DNA of 64,000 bases from contig CP154956.1 of NCBI GenBank assembly GCA_039621445.1, positions 52,197,386 to 52,261,385 on the forward strand. The letters run 5' to 3'. Of the stretch, positions 29,096-38,159 are shown piece after piece. Made by a program: the position numbers and the translations under genes. A model generated the notes under the pieces. That model saw only the letters and a list, made by a program, of their open reading frames with translations. It was not told where the DNA came from and made no database searches. This DNA comes from Euglena gracilis (lineage: Eukaryota > Euglenida > Euglenophyceae > Euglenales). The first letter of the stretch is position 1. Each line of letters opens with the position of its first letter.

Positions 29096-30007
29096 TTTTG
29101 CAGTGGTGTTTTTTGTCATGGGCCGTGGAAGGAAGGTTGGAATTTGGACACATTTTGTGCCATTTGGGGTCCACCCCCCCCCCCCGCGACCCCCCCCCCC
29201 CCCCGCGACCCCCCCGCGACACACACATGGAGGGTTTCCGCATCTCAGTAAGAGCCAAAAAATGGCGCCTGATTAGGAATTGGCACCCAAATTAGGAATC
29301 AAAATTGCCAAAAAATGTGTGATGAATTCCTAATTGGATCTATTTTTGGATCCAAAAGTTCTAAAAATAGGTCCCGTGTGACGTTGTAAGTGAGGTCACA
29401 CTGGTCACACGTGACCTGTCAAAACTGCCACGTTCCCCCTGCGACCCCCCCCGCGACCCGTACACCCCCATTGAACAAAGAGGGTGACATTGTTGATATG
29501 AAGGATGCGATTGTTGCACGATGTGTGTATTGCGATTGGCAACAACGATGCAATCCAACCATACATCTCTTTAACTGGCCCAAAATGCTGCTTTGGTGGT
29601 TTTTTTTGGACGTTTTTGGAGGGCCAAATTGTCATTTTTTTTGGTGTTCATAACATATCCAGTCTAGGAAAACTGCTGGCTTGTATTCTGGCTTCTCAAG
29701 CATCGGTTGAGAGAGTATTCAGTACAGCGGATTTTTTACCCGATGGCAGACCTCGGATTGCAAGGTTGGGTTTTGGGTTTTGGGTCCCCCCCCCAAAATT
29801 TTGTTTTTTGGGTACCCCCCCCAAAAACACCAAAAATTTGTATTTTTGGGACCCCCTCTTTGAAAATTTTTACCCCTAACCCCTAACTACCTAAAAAAGG
29901 CCGATTTTGGCCAGGAAAAGCCATTTTTTTCAAAAATTTCTGCGCCTGCGGCGCCAAAAAGTATATCTCACCCCCCTCTGGGCCCTCCGGGGGAGTCCGG
30001 CTGGACC

Positions 30008-30090
30008 CACCCTGGGTGATCCCTGGGGCTGCAGCCGGGATCGAACCACCGACCCCGCGTGCAAAGCAGGATTCCTGTCCAACACGTCCA
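30008..30090 (-). repeat. tRNA-Ala(TGC)-like SINE head
   Basis: On the minus strand CCTGCTTTGCACGCGGG forms an anticodon arm with loop TTTGCAC (anticodon TGC), and GGTTCGATCC is a B-box-like T loop. The T stem and acceptor do not pair well. A pseudo-tRNA or SINE head is more likely than a working gene. Confidence 0.5.
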
Positions 30091-30289
30091 AAAGGATGGA
30101 AGCGCACCGGGGGGGGGGGCAGTGCTTATACAAGGCCAGTGTTTATACACGGGGGGGGGAATGGTACAACAAAATTGTGGATTCTGATAAGGGGTGACCG
30201 TTGGAATCCAGACTGTTATTTTCGGAGGGAAAATCATGCCCTCCAGAATTGTGGCCTCTGATTGGGGGGGGGGCAGGGGTGTGATCATT

Positions 30290-30660
30290 GTAAACCCTCC
30301 CCCCAAATAATCCCCCCCCCCCCTCGGGGTACGACTTCGGCCACCAAAATAATACCCCCCTCCCCCAGTTTCGGGCCGAAAGCCCGGATTTTTGACCTGA
30401 AAATGTAGGTAAAAATCACAATCTCTGACGATAAATTTCGAAAAAAATCGATTTTTCTGGATTATCTGGCCTCCAAGAAATGCTAAATTTCATGAGAAAG
30501 TACAAAAAAAATTGATCCCAAAGGGGGGTTTTGGCACTATTTTTGCTCCTACGGAACTTCGAAAATTTCGAAAATTTTTGGGAAATAATGCCCCCCCCCC
30601 CTCGGGCCGGGACTTCGGGCGAAAAAATATTACCCCGGGTATTATTTGGGGGGTTTTACA
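30290..30660 (+). mobile_element. G/C-tract foldback with AAATAATACC word (copy 1)
   Basis: CCCAAATAATCCCCCCCCCC, then TCGGGCCGAAAGCCCGG, and at the far side ACCCCGGGTATTATTTGGGG. The middle has AAAAATCGATTTTTCTGGAT. The same order occurs reversed at 55490-55920, so this is one dispersed element of about 400 bases, here nested in the 29761-31006 insertion. Confidence 0.65.
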
Positions 30661-31274
30661 TGTCTCGAACAGAAAATTGCATTTTGGTGCATTTTGAAAG
30701 GGCTTGTGGCCCCAAAAAAATTCAGGACCCAAAATTGTACTAACTAAACTAACTGGACTAACTGGGTGGGGGATGGTCTGACTACTGAAAAGTAAACCGC
30801 CAGAAAGTGTTTCAAGCAGGCGGGGAGTGTTCAGGACAACTCTGAGCGACAGCCCCTTCGTGACTTTGCGGATGTCGACCATTGTTTGCCATGGTTTTCT
30901 CTCATCGTCAATGGAGACCCAAAAATTTGATTTTTGGGTACCCCCCCAAAATTTTTGGGCCGATTTTGGGACCCCCCCAAAAATACAAAAACAAAACCCA
31001 ACCTTGCGGATTGCTTTTGAAAAGCTGGTGCGTGAGGTATATATCCGTGTGAATCACCTCGCATTGCAACCCTAGCCTGTGGCGTTGCTGGCATCACATT
31101 GCAGCGACTGCCATTTGATTCAGTTTTCTTTGTCTTTGAATGGCTGATGGTTGGTTCCCATTCCGGGTCAATTTTCATATGGTGGAAAAATATCGGCAAT
31201 ATTTCCAATTTTTCCGCAATTTTTCCGCAATTTTTCCATCGGAAAAATAAAATTTTATTTTTCCGGAAAAATAG

Positions 31275-31535
31275 CAATCCCCCCCCCCCCTCTCCGAGGG
31301 CCCTGCCACGTTTTTTACCCCCCCCCCCCCTAGCTGGACCCCCTCGCCACCACCGGGGCGAGGGGGTCCAAATAGGGGGGGGGGGGATGGCGTGGCGAGG
31401 GGGTCGGCGACCAGGGGGGGGGAGGGTGTACCATGGTTCCAACAAAATTTTCCTTCGAAAAATAGCCAAAATCCCGGTGGCGTTGGCGAGGGGGTCCGGA
31501 CTAGGGGGGGGGGGGCTGATGGCTAAAAGCTCCGG
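31275..31535. mobile_element. GACCCCCTCGCCACG foldback element (copy 2)
   Basis: CTCTCCGAGGGCCCTGCCACG and GCGTGGCGAGGGGGTCGGCGACC alternate with C/G tracts. GTACCATGGTTCCAACAAAATT lies near 31428-31450. Same family as 4430. Confidence 0.6.
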
Positions 31536-31589
31536 GACACTCGGTACAGCAAGTGCTTTGTTCGCTCCTCGGGTGAACGGGGCGCCGAC

Positions 31590-32690
31590 ATGAGTTTCGG
31601 GCCCCTGCTAAAAAAGGAGGAAATACTTTGTTCGCCCAGATCTCGCTTAGCTCATCGTGCGTCCTTGCGACCACTTTTTGCTAGTTTTGCTACGCGTCGA
31701 TGGGGTTCATTTTTCGTGAACTATTTGCGGGCTATCCGCGCAAAATACTTGGGATGCTGGGTGAAAGACCATACCAAAAGACCCGCTTCCGGCAACAGGG
31801 AAGGAAACGCGGGTCCCCTAGGGGAATGTTTGTTTGCAACTACTGCCTCCGCGTTGCTGTCATTCGCATTGGGGGGCGGGGTCGACTAGGCCCCCGGTCC
31901 CTTCGGGGCAACTCGGCTAGATTACCAGCGGTTGTCCTTGCCACGGCCCTGCTTACCTGTGGTAATGGTGCCGACTCTCCTCCATGTTTGCGTGGGGAAC
32001 CGCAGCCGTTTTGGGCTTTGCACCTCCCAATAAACCCCATTGCTTGTCCCCCTCGGGCGAAGGTGTGCGTATCCTTCTCTCATCGCCCACCCGGGCTCCC
32101 AATGTCCTCCAGGGCGATCGCGAGTGGGGTTGGAGGGCTGGAGGACCGTTGGGACCCCAGGGCTGTCAACATCCACCGGGGAATGGGGTGATTGTGGGTG
32201 TATCCAAATCACGGGTGGGGGGAATCGCAATCCTACAGGCGGGGGGGCGCGGAGTGGGGGGGAAGGTCAACCCCCCCATTTTCTCCGGGGGATACGTTTT
32301 CTCGGGGGGGACATCGGTTCCCCCAGAGCTGGCATGGGTTCTTGGAAGTATACGTTTAGGTTGGGAAGTCGGGTACTAGGAGACAGGGGGGGGGGGGATG
32401 GGTGGAATTATCGCGATGGGTCCAACTTTTTGGTTCTGTTTTTATTTCTTTGAGCGGGGGGTTGTGGCACAATTTTATTTGGGAACCCCCTGCGCCCCTT
32501 GCGGGGGTGTGCCTTGCCTTGTTTTTATTGGGTGTGCTTCCCCCTTTGACTTCGCCCTGACCTTTCCCGCGAGGGCGGGGAAAAAAAGCATGCCTGTTCG
32601 GCTCACCTTGTGCGGTGGAGGGTCGTTGTGCGGAAACGAAAGAACCACGGGGGGAGAGTCGGGAACGCGCTGTGGGTCGGTTGTGAGGAG
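31590..32690. other. Region with weak ORFs only
   Basis: The plus strand stays open 31590-32191 in overlapping frames of 100-160 residues, rich in Arg, Pro and Gly, without a recognised domain. The AATAAACCCCATTGCTTG piece near 32029 resembles AATAAAGCCTGCTAG at 38451; both follow CTTCGG and GGAACC words, which hints at a retroelement tail. I do not claim a gene. Confidence 0.3.
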
Positions 32691-32760
32691 GGGTGTACCA
32701 TGGTTTCCAACAAAATTTTCCTTCAAAAACGCCGAAAATCCCCGGCGTACCAACCCCCCT
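32690..32760 (-). repeat. Fragment of the GGTTGGTACACC foldback family (copy 3)
   Basis: GGTGTACCATGGTTTCCAACAAAATTTTCC and GCGTACCAACCCCCC are present without the long C/G arms. Confidence 0.55.
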
Positions 32761-33106
32761 TAGTATTCGGCTTCGCTCAGATGAATGCATTGCGACGGCA
32801 GAAAGAACTTTTTAAATTTGTTTTTCCTACGAAAGTCGAAGGAGGTTATTTTTCCAGATGGAAATCGCCACAGAAAATTACGGTGCTGATGGAAATTACC
32901 ATAAAGAAATTTCCCTATGGGCCGGAAACACCCATTGCCAAGGCTGCATTACTATCTCCGTCTGTTTATTTTCCCCGGTCGAATAACCCCCCCCCTTTGG
33001 CTCAAAATCTGTAAACAGCGACCTGTCTGATTATTTTCTCCCCTGCAATATTTCCGCGGACAAAGATGCTTGACAATGGACATGCGCAAACTCCCTCATG
33101 CGCAGC

Positions 33107-33250
33107 GCCATTGCTTGCGGCAAGGCCGCAGCCCGTTCAGCTGAGCATGCAACTCAGCAGCAACTTGTTCATCCAAACGTGCTTGCAACACATCGACAGA
33201 GGCGGGAGGAGCGTCATCTCGACACTCCTCATCGAGACCGTCATCAATGT
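33107..33250 (-). pseudogene. Possible coding remnant, acidic and Ala/Gln-rich
   Basis: The minus strand reads DIDDGLDEECRDDAPPASVD then VLQARLDEQVAAELHAQLNG and stops in TGA at 33107-33109. The composition suggests a helical protein segment. No start, splice site or relative was found. It abuts the long hairpin at 33254. Confidence 0.3.
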
Positions 33251-33253
33251 CTT

Positions 33254-33308
33254 GGTCCTCCCGTGTTTTCTTCACTCACGGAGTGGGTGAAGAAAACGCG
33301 GGAGGACC
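33254..33308. repeat. Perfect-type hairpin, 22-base arms
   Basis: GGTCCTCCCGTGTTTTCTTCAC and its complement (one G:T-type change) flank an 11-base loop. It stands alone with no array around it. Confidence 0.7.
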
Positions 33309-33509
33309 GTGCTGAGGGGGTCCGACCACCATGGGGGGGGTTGGCTGCCGGTGGCTGCCTCCCTTCACATTCCGCGTCCCAGACGGACGCCGAGCACGGT
33401 TCACGGCCATCTTTGAGGGTTTGACCGGCATTAGAAAGGGTCTGGAAGGGAACCCGGTCAAATATTCCCCCCCCCCCCCTAGGTTTTGGTCTCCGTGGGG
33501 GGGGGGGAA

Positions 33510-34150
33510 TAAACAATCATAGATAGTAGATTTCCAAGTGAATAGGAAGATAGAGTTGAGGTTGAAATGAAGTCAAAGTGTCACTTTAAAATTTTGTTCC
33601 CAAGTACAGGGGGGGAGGTGGGGTCCTGTACCCCCCCTGTTCACTTCCGAACTTGTGTCGCATGTCTTTTGTTGGGGGTTCTGTTTTTATTTCATTTTCT
33701 GAGCGTTCTCATGGTTTTCTAGTCGTGTTTTACAGTTTTGGAACTTTTGCCGCCACTTCACAGAGTTCCATTTGCAGCTCTGTGTCTTTGGCCTGGTGTT
33801 TTGGGGACATTTTGGCCTTGTATTCTGTGTTTTCTTCCTTTCCAGTTTACTGCCTTCAAACTGTAATTCTGTAAATTGCATGTCATCTGTTTTGTCTTTC
33901 ATCCTTGACTCACAGGTTGAAGTGTGAATAAACGGAAGATGAACCAAGAAGAGACAAAGAGTAATGAAGTGAAGGTTTTCAAAATGTTTTTGTCAGGGTC
34001 CTGTGGTGTTTTGCGAAAAATCACAGGACCCTGCCGCTGTAAATTGCATCTTCTTTGTTGCGACGTTCGGCTTTTCTTTCGGTGCAGTTCAACAAGGTTG
34101 TTTCACTTGTTTTTTCTTTGCCAAAAGGGCTTTGCTTGTTCTGGCCTTAT
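33510..34150. other. No supported gene
   Basis: A short hairpin CAGGGTCCTGTG/CACAGGACCCTG lies at 33994-34032. Remaining sequence has T-rich open frames only. Confidence 0.4.
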
Positions 34151-34160
34151 AGTTCTGAAA

Positions 34161-34726
34161 CATACTTGTAGTTAGTGCGACCGGAAAAAATGTTTCCGTG
34201 CGCCGCGACCACCGCGGACATTTTTTTTTGTAACCGGGCCGCGGCAAAAAATTTTCTGTGCGCCGCGAATGCCGCGGCACTAGTTTATGTGTGCGCCGCG
34301 ACCGCCGCGCAAACTTTTGAAGTTTGTGCCGCGACCACCGCAGCAATTGTCTTTTTAAATTGTGTCCCACATATACTTCCTTTCGGCCCCATCCCTCTTC
34401 CTGGCCTGGCCTCTTTGATACTTTCTCGACCATGGCCGAGAAGGGTATTTGGCGGCAGGGAGTGAACTTTTGTGCAAGCGTTCTTGTTTATTTTCACAGA
34501 TCAGCTTTCACCATGTCAAGCGAGACCTCCACATCAACGTTCTTGAGCTCCGGGCAGAAAATTTTTTTTGCGCCGCAACCACCGCGGAAAATTTTTTCCT
34601 TTGCGCTGCGACCACCGCGGCAATAAATTTTGCTTGTGCCGCGACAGCCGCGGCAAAAATCTTTCTGTGCGCCGCGACCACCGCGGAAAATAAATTTTGC
34701 GCTGCGGCGCACAAACTACAAGTATG
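34161..34726. mobile_element. hAT-like MITE, CATACTTGTAG ends (copy 2)
   Basis: 566 bases with CATACTTGTAG and CTACAAGTATG at the ends and a perfect 8-base duplication TTCTGAAA (34153-34160 and 34727-34734). The interior is the reverse of 13368-13928, including the CCGCGACCACCGCGG words and the segment around 34430-34560. An 8-base duplication is the standard hAT mark. It is non-autonomous. Confidence 0.85.
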
Positions 34727-34734
34727 TTCTGAAA

Positions 34735-35790
34735 GCTTTCTGTTGAGACCCCCCAGTTTGGGGACACTTTTAGTGCCACAGGTGGGAACCAGTTTTAGTG
34801 CCACAGGTGGAACCCCTGCCCCCGCCCAAGAAAAGAAACCCTTGGCACCAAAATTGGTCCCGCCAGCCCTCAGAGAAACTCAGAGAAAAAAGCCAGAGAA
34901 AAAACCGAGAGGAATTCGCCTGAACGCAATCCGTTTTTCTCCCCGCCCTCGTGAGGGGTTTAGGCATTAGGAAGTGGGGCTTCATGGATCTGAATTCCCC
35001 CAGCATGCCGGCTTTCACACCGTTCGCTGGCAAAAGAAGCAGTTCAGTTTTCGTCATTTAGTCAAGAAATCGACCTTTTCGTGGTCCGCAAAATTACTTA
35101 CACAGGGCGTGAAATTTCATGAAATTTCATTAACGTGAAACTTTTCGGCCTTGACTATTCCATTGAAAGCGGTTCCTACTGCTCGCCGCTGACACATCCG
35201 CCGGCATGGATGTTGTGATTTAACCTGGCGAACGCAGCCGTCGCGCGTAATTAAAACCGGCGAGGTTGCGCCGTGGCGACTTTGCCCTACTTTTAATTTT
35301 GGCGCTCTCCGGTAGACACCCCGGTGTTTCAACACCTGCAAATGATTAAGAGACAGAGTGATGCCGAGCTTATTCTTTTGCGTACTTCCACATCTGTTTC
35401 TCGCCCGTGGAGCTACACTCCATTCCTAAACCCGCCCAGCAGCGTCGTGATGCCGTGGTCAACCCGAATTGGGGTTCAGACCAACACGTGAAGCGGATGG
35501 TCCCCATGGCACCGTGAAGCTCATCATCGCATTTAGGGACTGGACTTGGACACGGGGGGGAGCCCCCCCCCCCCCCCTGCTCACTGAACTGCATAGAGGG
35601 AAGGTCGACCACCCCAAATGTGCCAAAGACTGATTTTGGGCCGACTTTGGGCCCTTTGACCCCCCCCCCTTGGGGGCGATTCCTTTGGCGGTTGGGGTGA
35701 TTGGACATTGGAGGGGGGGCTCAGACCCCCCGTTCCATGTGCAAAAACCATCACAAAATGGCATCAAAAGGGGTCATAAAAGGAGGGGTG
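34735..35790. other. No supported gene
   Basis: CCACAGGTGGAACC-type repeats (34760-34815) and a GC-balanced stretch 35120-35340 with no recognised RNA or domain. Open frames on both strands are not convincing. Confidence 0.35.
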
Positions 35791-36095
35791 GCATAGAGGT
35801 TTAGAGGAGGTTGAAAACCCTCGACCTCTGGGGGTTGGTACACCCCTCCCCCCCCCCCTCCCCGGGCCTCCCCACGCCATTTCCCCCCCCCCCCCCAGCC
35901 GGACCCCCTCGCCACGCCACCGGGGATTTCGCGATTTTTTGAAGGAAAATTTCGTTGGAAACCATGGTACTCCCCTCCCCCCCCCCCTAGTCGCCGACCC
36001 CCTCGCCATGCCATTTACCCCCTCCCCCCCCTATTCGGACCCCCTCGCCACGGCGTACCAACCCCCCCTCTACCTCCACCTCTACCTCTATCCCT
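35791..36095 (+). repeat. TAGAGG hairpin split by a GGTTGGTACACC element (copy 4)
   Basis: The left arm CATAGAGGTTTAGAGGAGG (35792-35810) and the right arm CTCTACCTCCACCTCTACC (36069-36085) are separated by a foldback element 35830-36068 that begins GGGGTTGGTACACC and ends GGCGTACCAACCCC. It shows one hairpin family being used as target by another element. Confidence 0.6.
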
Positions 36096-36280
36096 GACGC
36101 TGAAGGGGACTTGGTCATCCAGTTGGGGTCACCCCCGGACCCCTCCCCCTCTTATGCAGTTCGGCTCCCAAAGTGGAACTGGTGCGAGGAAGCAAGCGAG
36201 AAAAGAAACCAAAGTATATGAAGAAGCTCAAAGCTCGTATACATTCTTCCTCATAGAGTTGTGAGCCTGAAGCAAGGTTG

Positions 36281-36366
36281 CATATGGAGGTTGAGGTAGA
36301 GGCCAAAGTCCTCACCTCTGTATCAACCACCTCTCCTCTTTCTCTACCAATGTCACCTCTATGTTG
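36281..36366 (+). repeat. Concerted-word hairpin, mixed TTGAGG/TAGAGG
   Basis: GAGGTTGAGGTAGAGGCC stands left; CCTCACCTCTGTATC and TGTCACCTCTATG stand right. It is imperfect, probably decaying. Confidence 0.55.
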
Positions 36367-36914
36367 CAGCCTGCCCATATTTATCCCGTCCTGGTGTTTT
36401 TTTTGAGAACTTCGCGATCTTCGGTCAAGGCTTGTTGGGATTGGAACGAACGATTGCCCTTGACTTTGGATTTTTCACAGCTGCATCTAAAAGTTCTTTT
36501 GTTGGTGCTTTGATGGTCTTTTGCCACACTTGAAGTGTGTTGAGTAACTCTGGTAGGTGAGTTGGAATCATCCAAAATCCGCAATCAACCCAAAATAACC
36601 GGAATATCCCCCCCCCCCCAATTCCCCAAATTCAAGCAGCCCAATGGGGGGTGACGCTGTAGTCCTGCCCACCCCTGTGGTTGAGTCAGCTATCGGATGC
36701 TATTGGGGAAAGCCATTGGCTGGGTTGTACGGGAAGCTCCGCAGACCTGAGGTAGGTGGTGGGGGGGTCACCCCCCCCCCCCCTTAAGGGGGTAAGGTGG
36801 TGGGGGGGGGTCCCACCCCCCCTAGTTTCGGAGGGGTCCCCCACCCCCTCTCATCCAGTCCTCCTCTGGGGGGACAGAAAGAATTCCGGCGCTTCGCGCC
36901 GGGGGTGTATTTTA

Positions 36915-37050
36915 GGACCCTCTTGAGGCTCAAGATGAAATTTGGCAAAATGGCCAAATTGGCCAAAAAATGTTCGTAACTCGGGCTAGGTGGGGAGTTG
37001 CGGGGAAATCAATATACTGTTAGATGGGGCATTTTATGGGCTTCAATGAA
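36915..37050 (+). repeat. Single satellite B unit
   Basis: GTAACTCGGGCTAGGTGGGG followed by TTGCGGGGAAATCAATATAC and GGGCTTCAATGAAGG matches the unit of 18431 outside any array. Confidence 0.55.
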
Positions 37051-37408
37051 GGTCCCTGGCAGTGCCCCCCCCCCCATGTAGACTCGGAGGAACTAAACTG
37101 GACAAAGAGGGGGGGAGGGACTCTGGTCAAGAGAAAAAAGGTGGGAGGCTTTGCGGACCCCCCCTTGTGGAGTCGGGAACTGAACTGGACAAGGGGGGTG
37201 GGGTGTCGAAAAATGAACTGGATGGACTCCTGGCCCCCAGGGGACAATCGAGAAAGTTTTGCACCAGGCAGCGAGACAGTTAATGGGTTTTGGTTCTGCA
37301 CAAACACTGGAGGGGGGCTCAGTGGGACTTATTTCGGGGGAGACAGAAAGAGAGGGAAAACCCCGCTTCCGGCAGGGTACCACCCTCCTCACTGGGGCCA
37401 CAAAACTT

Positions 37409-37478
37409 TATATCAAGAACTGCGTCTTAAACACAGACTCTGACCTGAGTCTGCGTTTCAAAACGCAGACTCAGGCCG
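37409..37478 (+). repeat. TATATCAAGAA box with hairpin array C
   Basis: Box at 37409-37419, then ACTGCGTCTTAAACACAGAC, GAGTCTGCGTTTCAAAACGC. One arm has ACACAG where others have ACGCAG, so pairing is G:T there. Confidence 0.7.
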
Positions 37479-37551
37479 AACCCCCTGTCGTCAACCGAAC
37501 CCATTCTTGGGGGCAAGGGCTGTGATTGTGGATACGGAGGTGAAAATGGAA

Positions 37552-37713
37552 GACCAACCGTGCGCAAAGTGTTTTCATGAGCTTGGGAGACGGGGGGGAC
37601 TTCGCCCTGTGATGTGTGATGTGTGTAAGGAATATTGGTATCTCAAATGTGCTAACCTCCTGTTACCCCCAAGTTGGGGATGTCCAAGGTGCTTGGGTGA
37701 GCCTCGACGGTGA
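37552..37713 (+). CDS. PHD-like zinc-finger ORF between hairpin arrays
   Basis: The frame (open from 37507) gives PCAKCFHEL, VMCDVCKEYWYLKCANLL, then WGCPRCLGEPRR and a stop. Cys spacing is C-x2-C, C-x2-C, a Cys after YLK, then C-x2-C. The His expected in PHD fingers two residues before that Cys is Tyr here, so zinc binding may be impaired. Array C lies 74 bases upstream and array D (37885-38018) 170 bases downstream. This repeats the array-ORF-array layout with an unrelated protein. PHD fingers occur in some retroelements and Crypton-like elements as well as in chromatin proteins; no choice is possible here. Confidence 0.4.
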   Translation, partial: DQPCAKCFHELGRRGGLRPVMCDVCKEYWYLKCANLLLPPSWGCPRCLGEPRR

Positions 37714-37884
37714 CGTTGCCTTTCTGCACCGTTTTGTGTCAACCTCTTGCGGCTGACCAAGTCTCCACAGCTACACTTGCTACAATGGAGACTTCGACCT
37801 TCGGGTCTGAGTTGAATCTCTTTGGTTTATTTTTGCATCATTGGGAGGTTTCGGGGTGCAGATATTCTGAACACAGTTTTCTTG

Positions 37885-38040
37885 GTCGGAGACCGTGTTT
37901 AGAAACACAGACTTAGGTCAGAGTCTGTGTTTCTAAACACAGACTTCGGCACGCCAAAGTCTGTGTTTAGAAACACAGACCCAAAGTCTGTGTTTAGAAA
38001 CACAGACTTTGACCAAAGCCATGTTGCTATAAACACAGCC
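37885..38040 (-). repeat. Hairpin array D and end of a TTAA element
   Basis: Five AAACACAGACTT palindromes, then TTGACCAAAGCCATGTTGC and AAACACAGCC ending at 38040, followed by TTAA. It is the reverse complement of 22540-22690, including the stretch ACAGTTTTCTTGGTC at its other side. Confidence 0.7.
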
Positions 38041-38159
38041 TTAAAAAATATTTGCTCCAGGAGGTGTTTCAGGACACTTCTTTGGGGCTGAAAGAAAATA
38101 AGGATGAAAAATTGGTCCCTTTTCAGCGGAAAAATCTTTTTTTGCATTTTAAAACAAAA

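Larger units (their letters stand above)
29761..31006. mobile_element. 1246-bp insertion with CAAGGTTGGGTTTT termini and 7-bp TSD
   Basis: The ends CAAGGTTGGGTTTT and AAAACCCAACCTTG are perfect complements. CGGATTG stands at 29754-29760 and again at 31007-31013. Inside are a tRNA-Ala-like piece (about 30008-30090) and a G/C-tract foldback (30290-30660) that also occurs, reversed, at 55490-55920. It carries no transposase. The 7-base duplication is not that of hAT (8), Tc1 (2) or piggyBac (TTAA). Confidence 0.75.
29640..31075 (+). pseudogene. hAT transposase C-terminal (dimerisation) fragment, split by an insertion
   Basis: The frame reads LLACILASQASVERVFSTAD, then FLPDGRPRI. It then runs into inserted DNA at 29761 and resumes at 31014 with AFEKLVREVYIRVNHLALQP and TAG at 31073-31075. 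SxxSxERVFSTA is the hallmark of the hAT C-terminal dimerisation domain. When the insertion and one copy of its 7-base duplication are removed, the frame continues without shift, so the insertion is younger than the coding sequence. Upstream domains are not visible. Plausible termini are the foldbacks at 28970 and 31290. Confidence 0.65.

Noticed and set aside
30008-30090. Functional tRNA-Ala
   Set aside because: The anticodon loop and B box look right, but the T stem and acceptor stem do not pair; it also lies inside a mobile insertion.
31590-32191. Possible retroelement protein
   Set aside because: Several overlapping open frames, no RT or gag motif, Arg/Gly/Pro bias explained by base composition.
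35117-35341. Possible structural RNA or rRNA piece
   Set aside because: Balanced GC content and short stems, but no segment that I can match to a conserved rRNA or other RNA motif.
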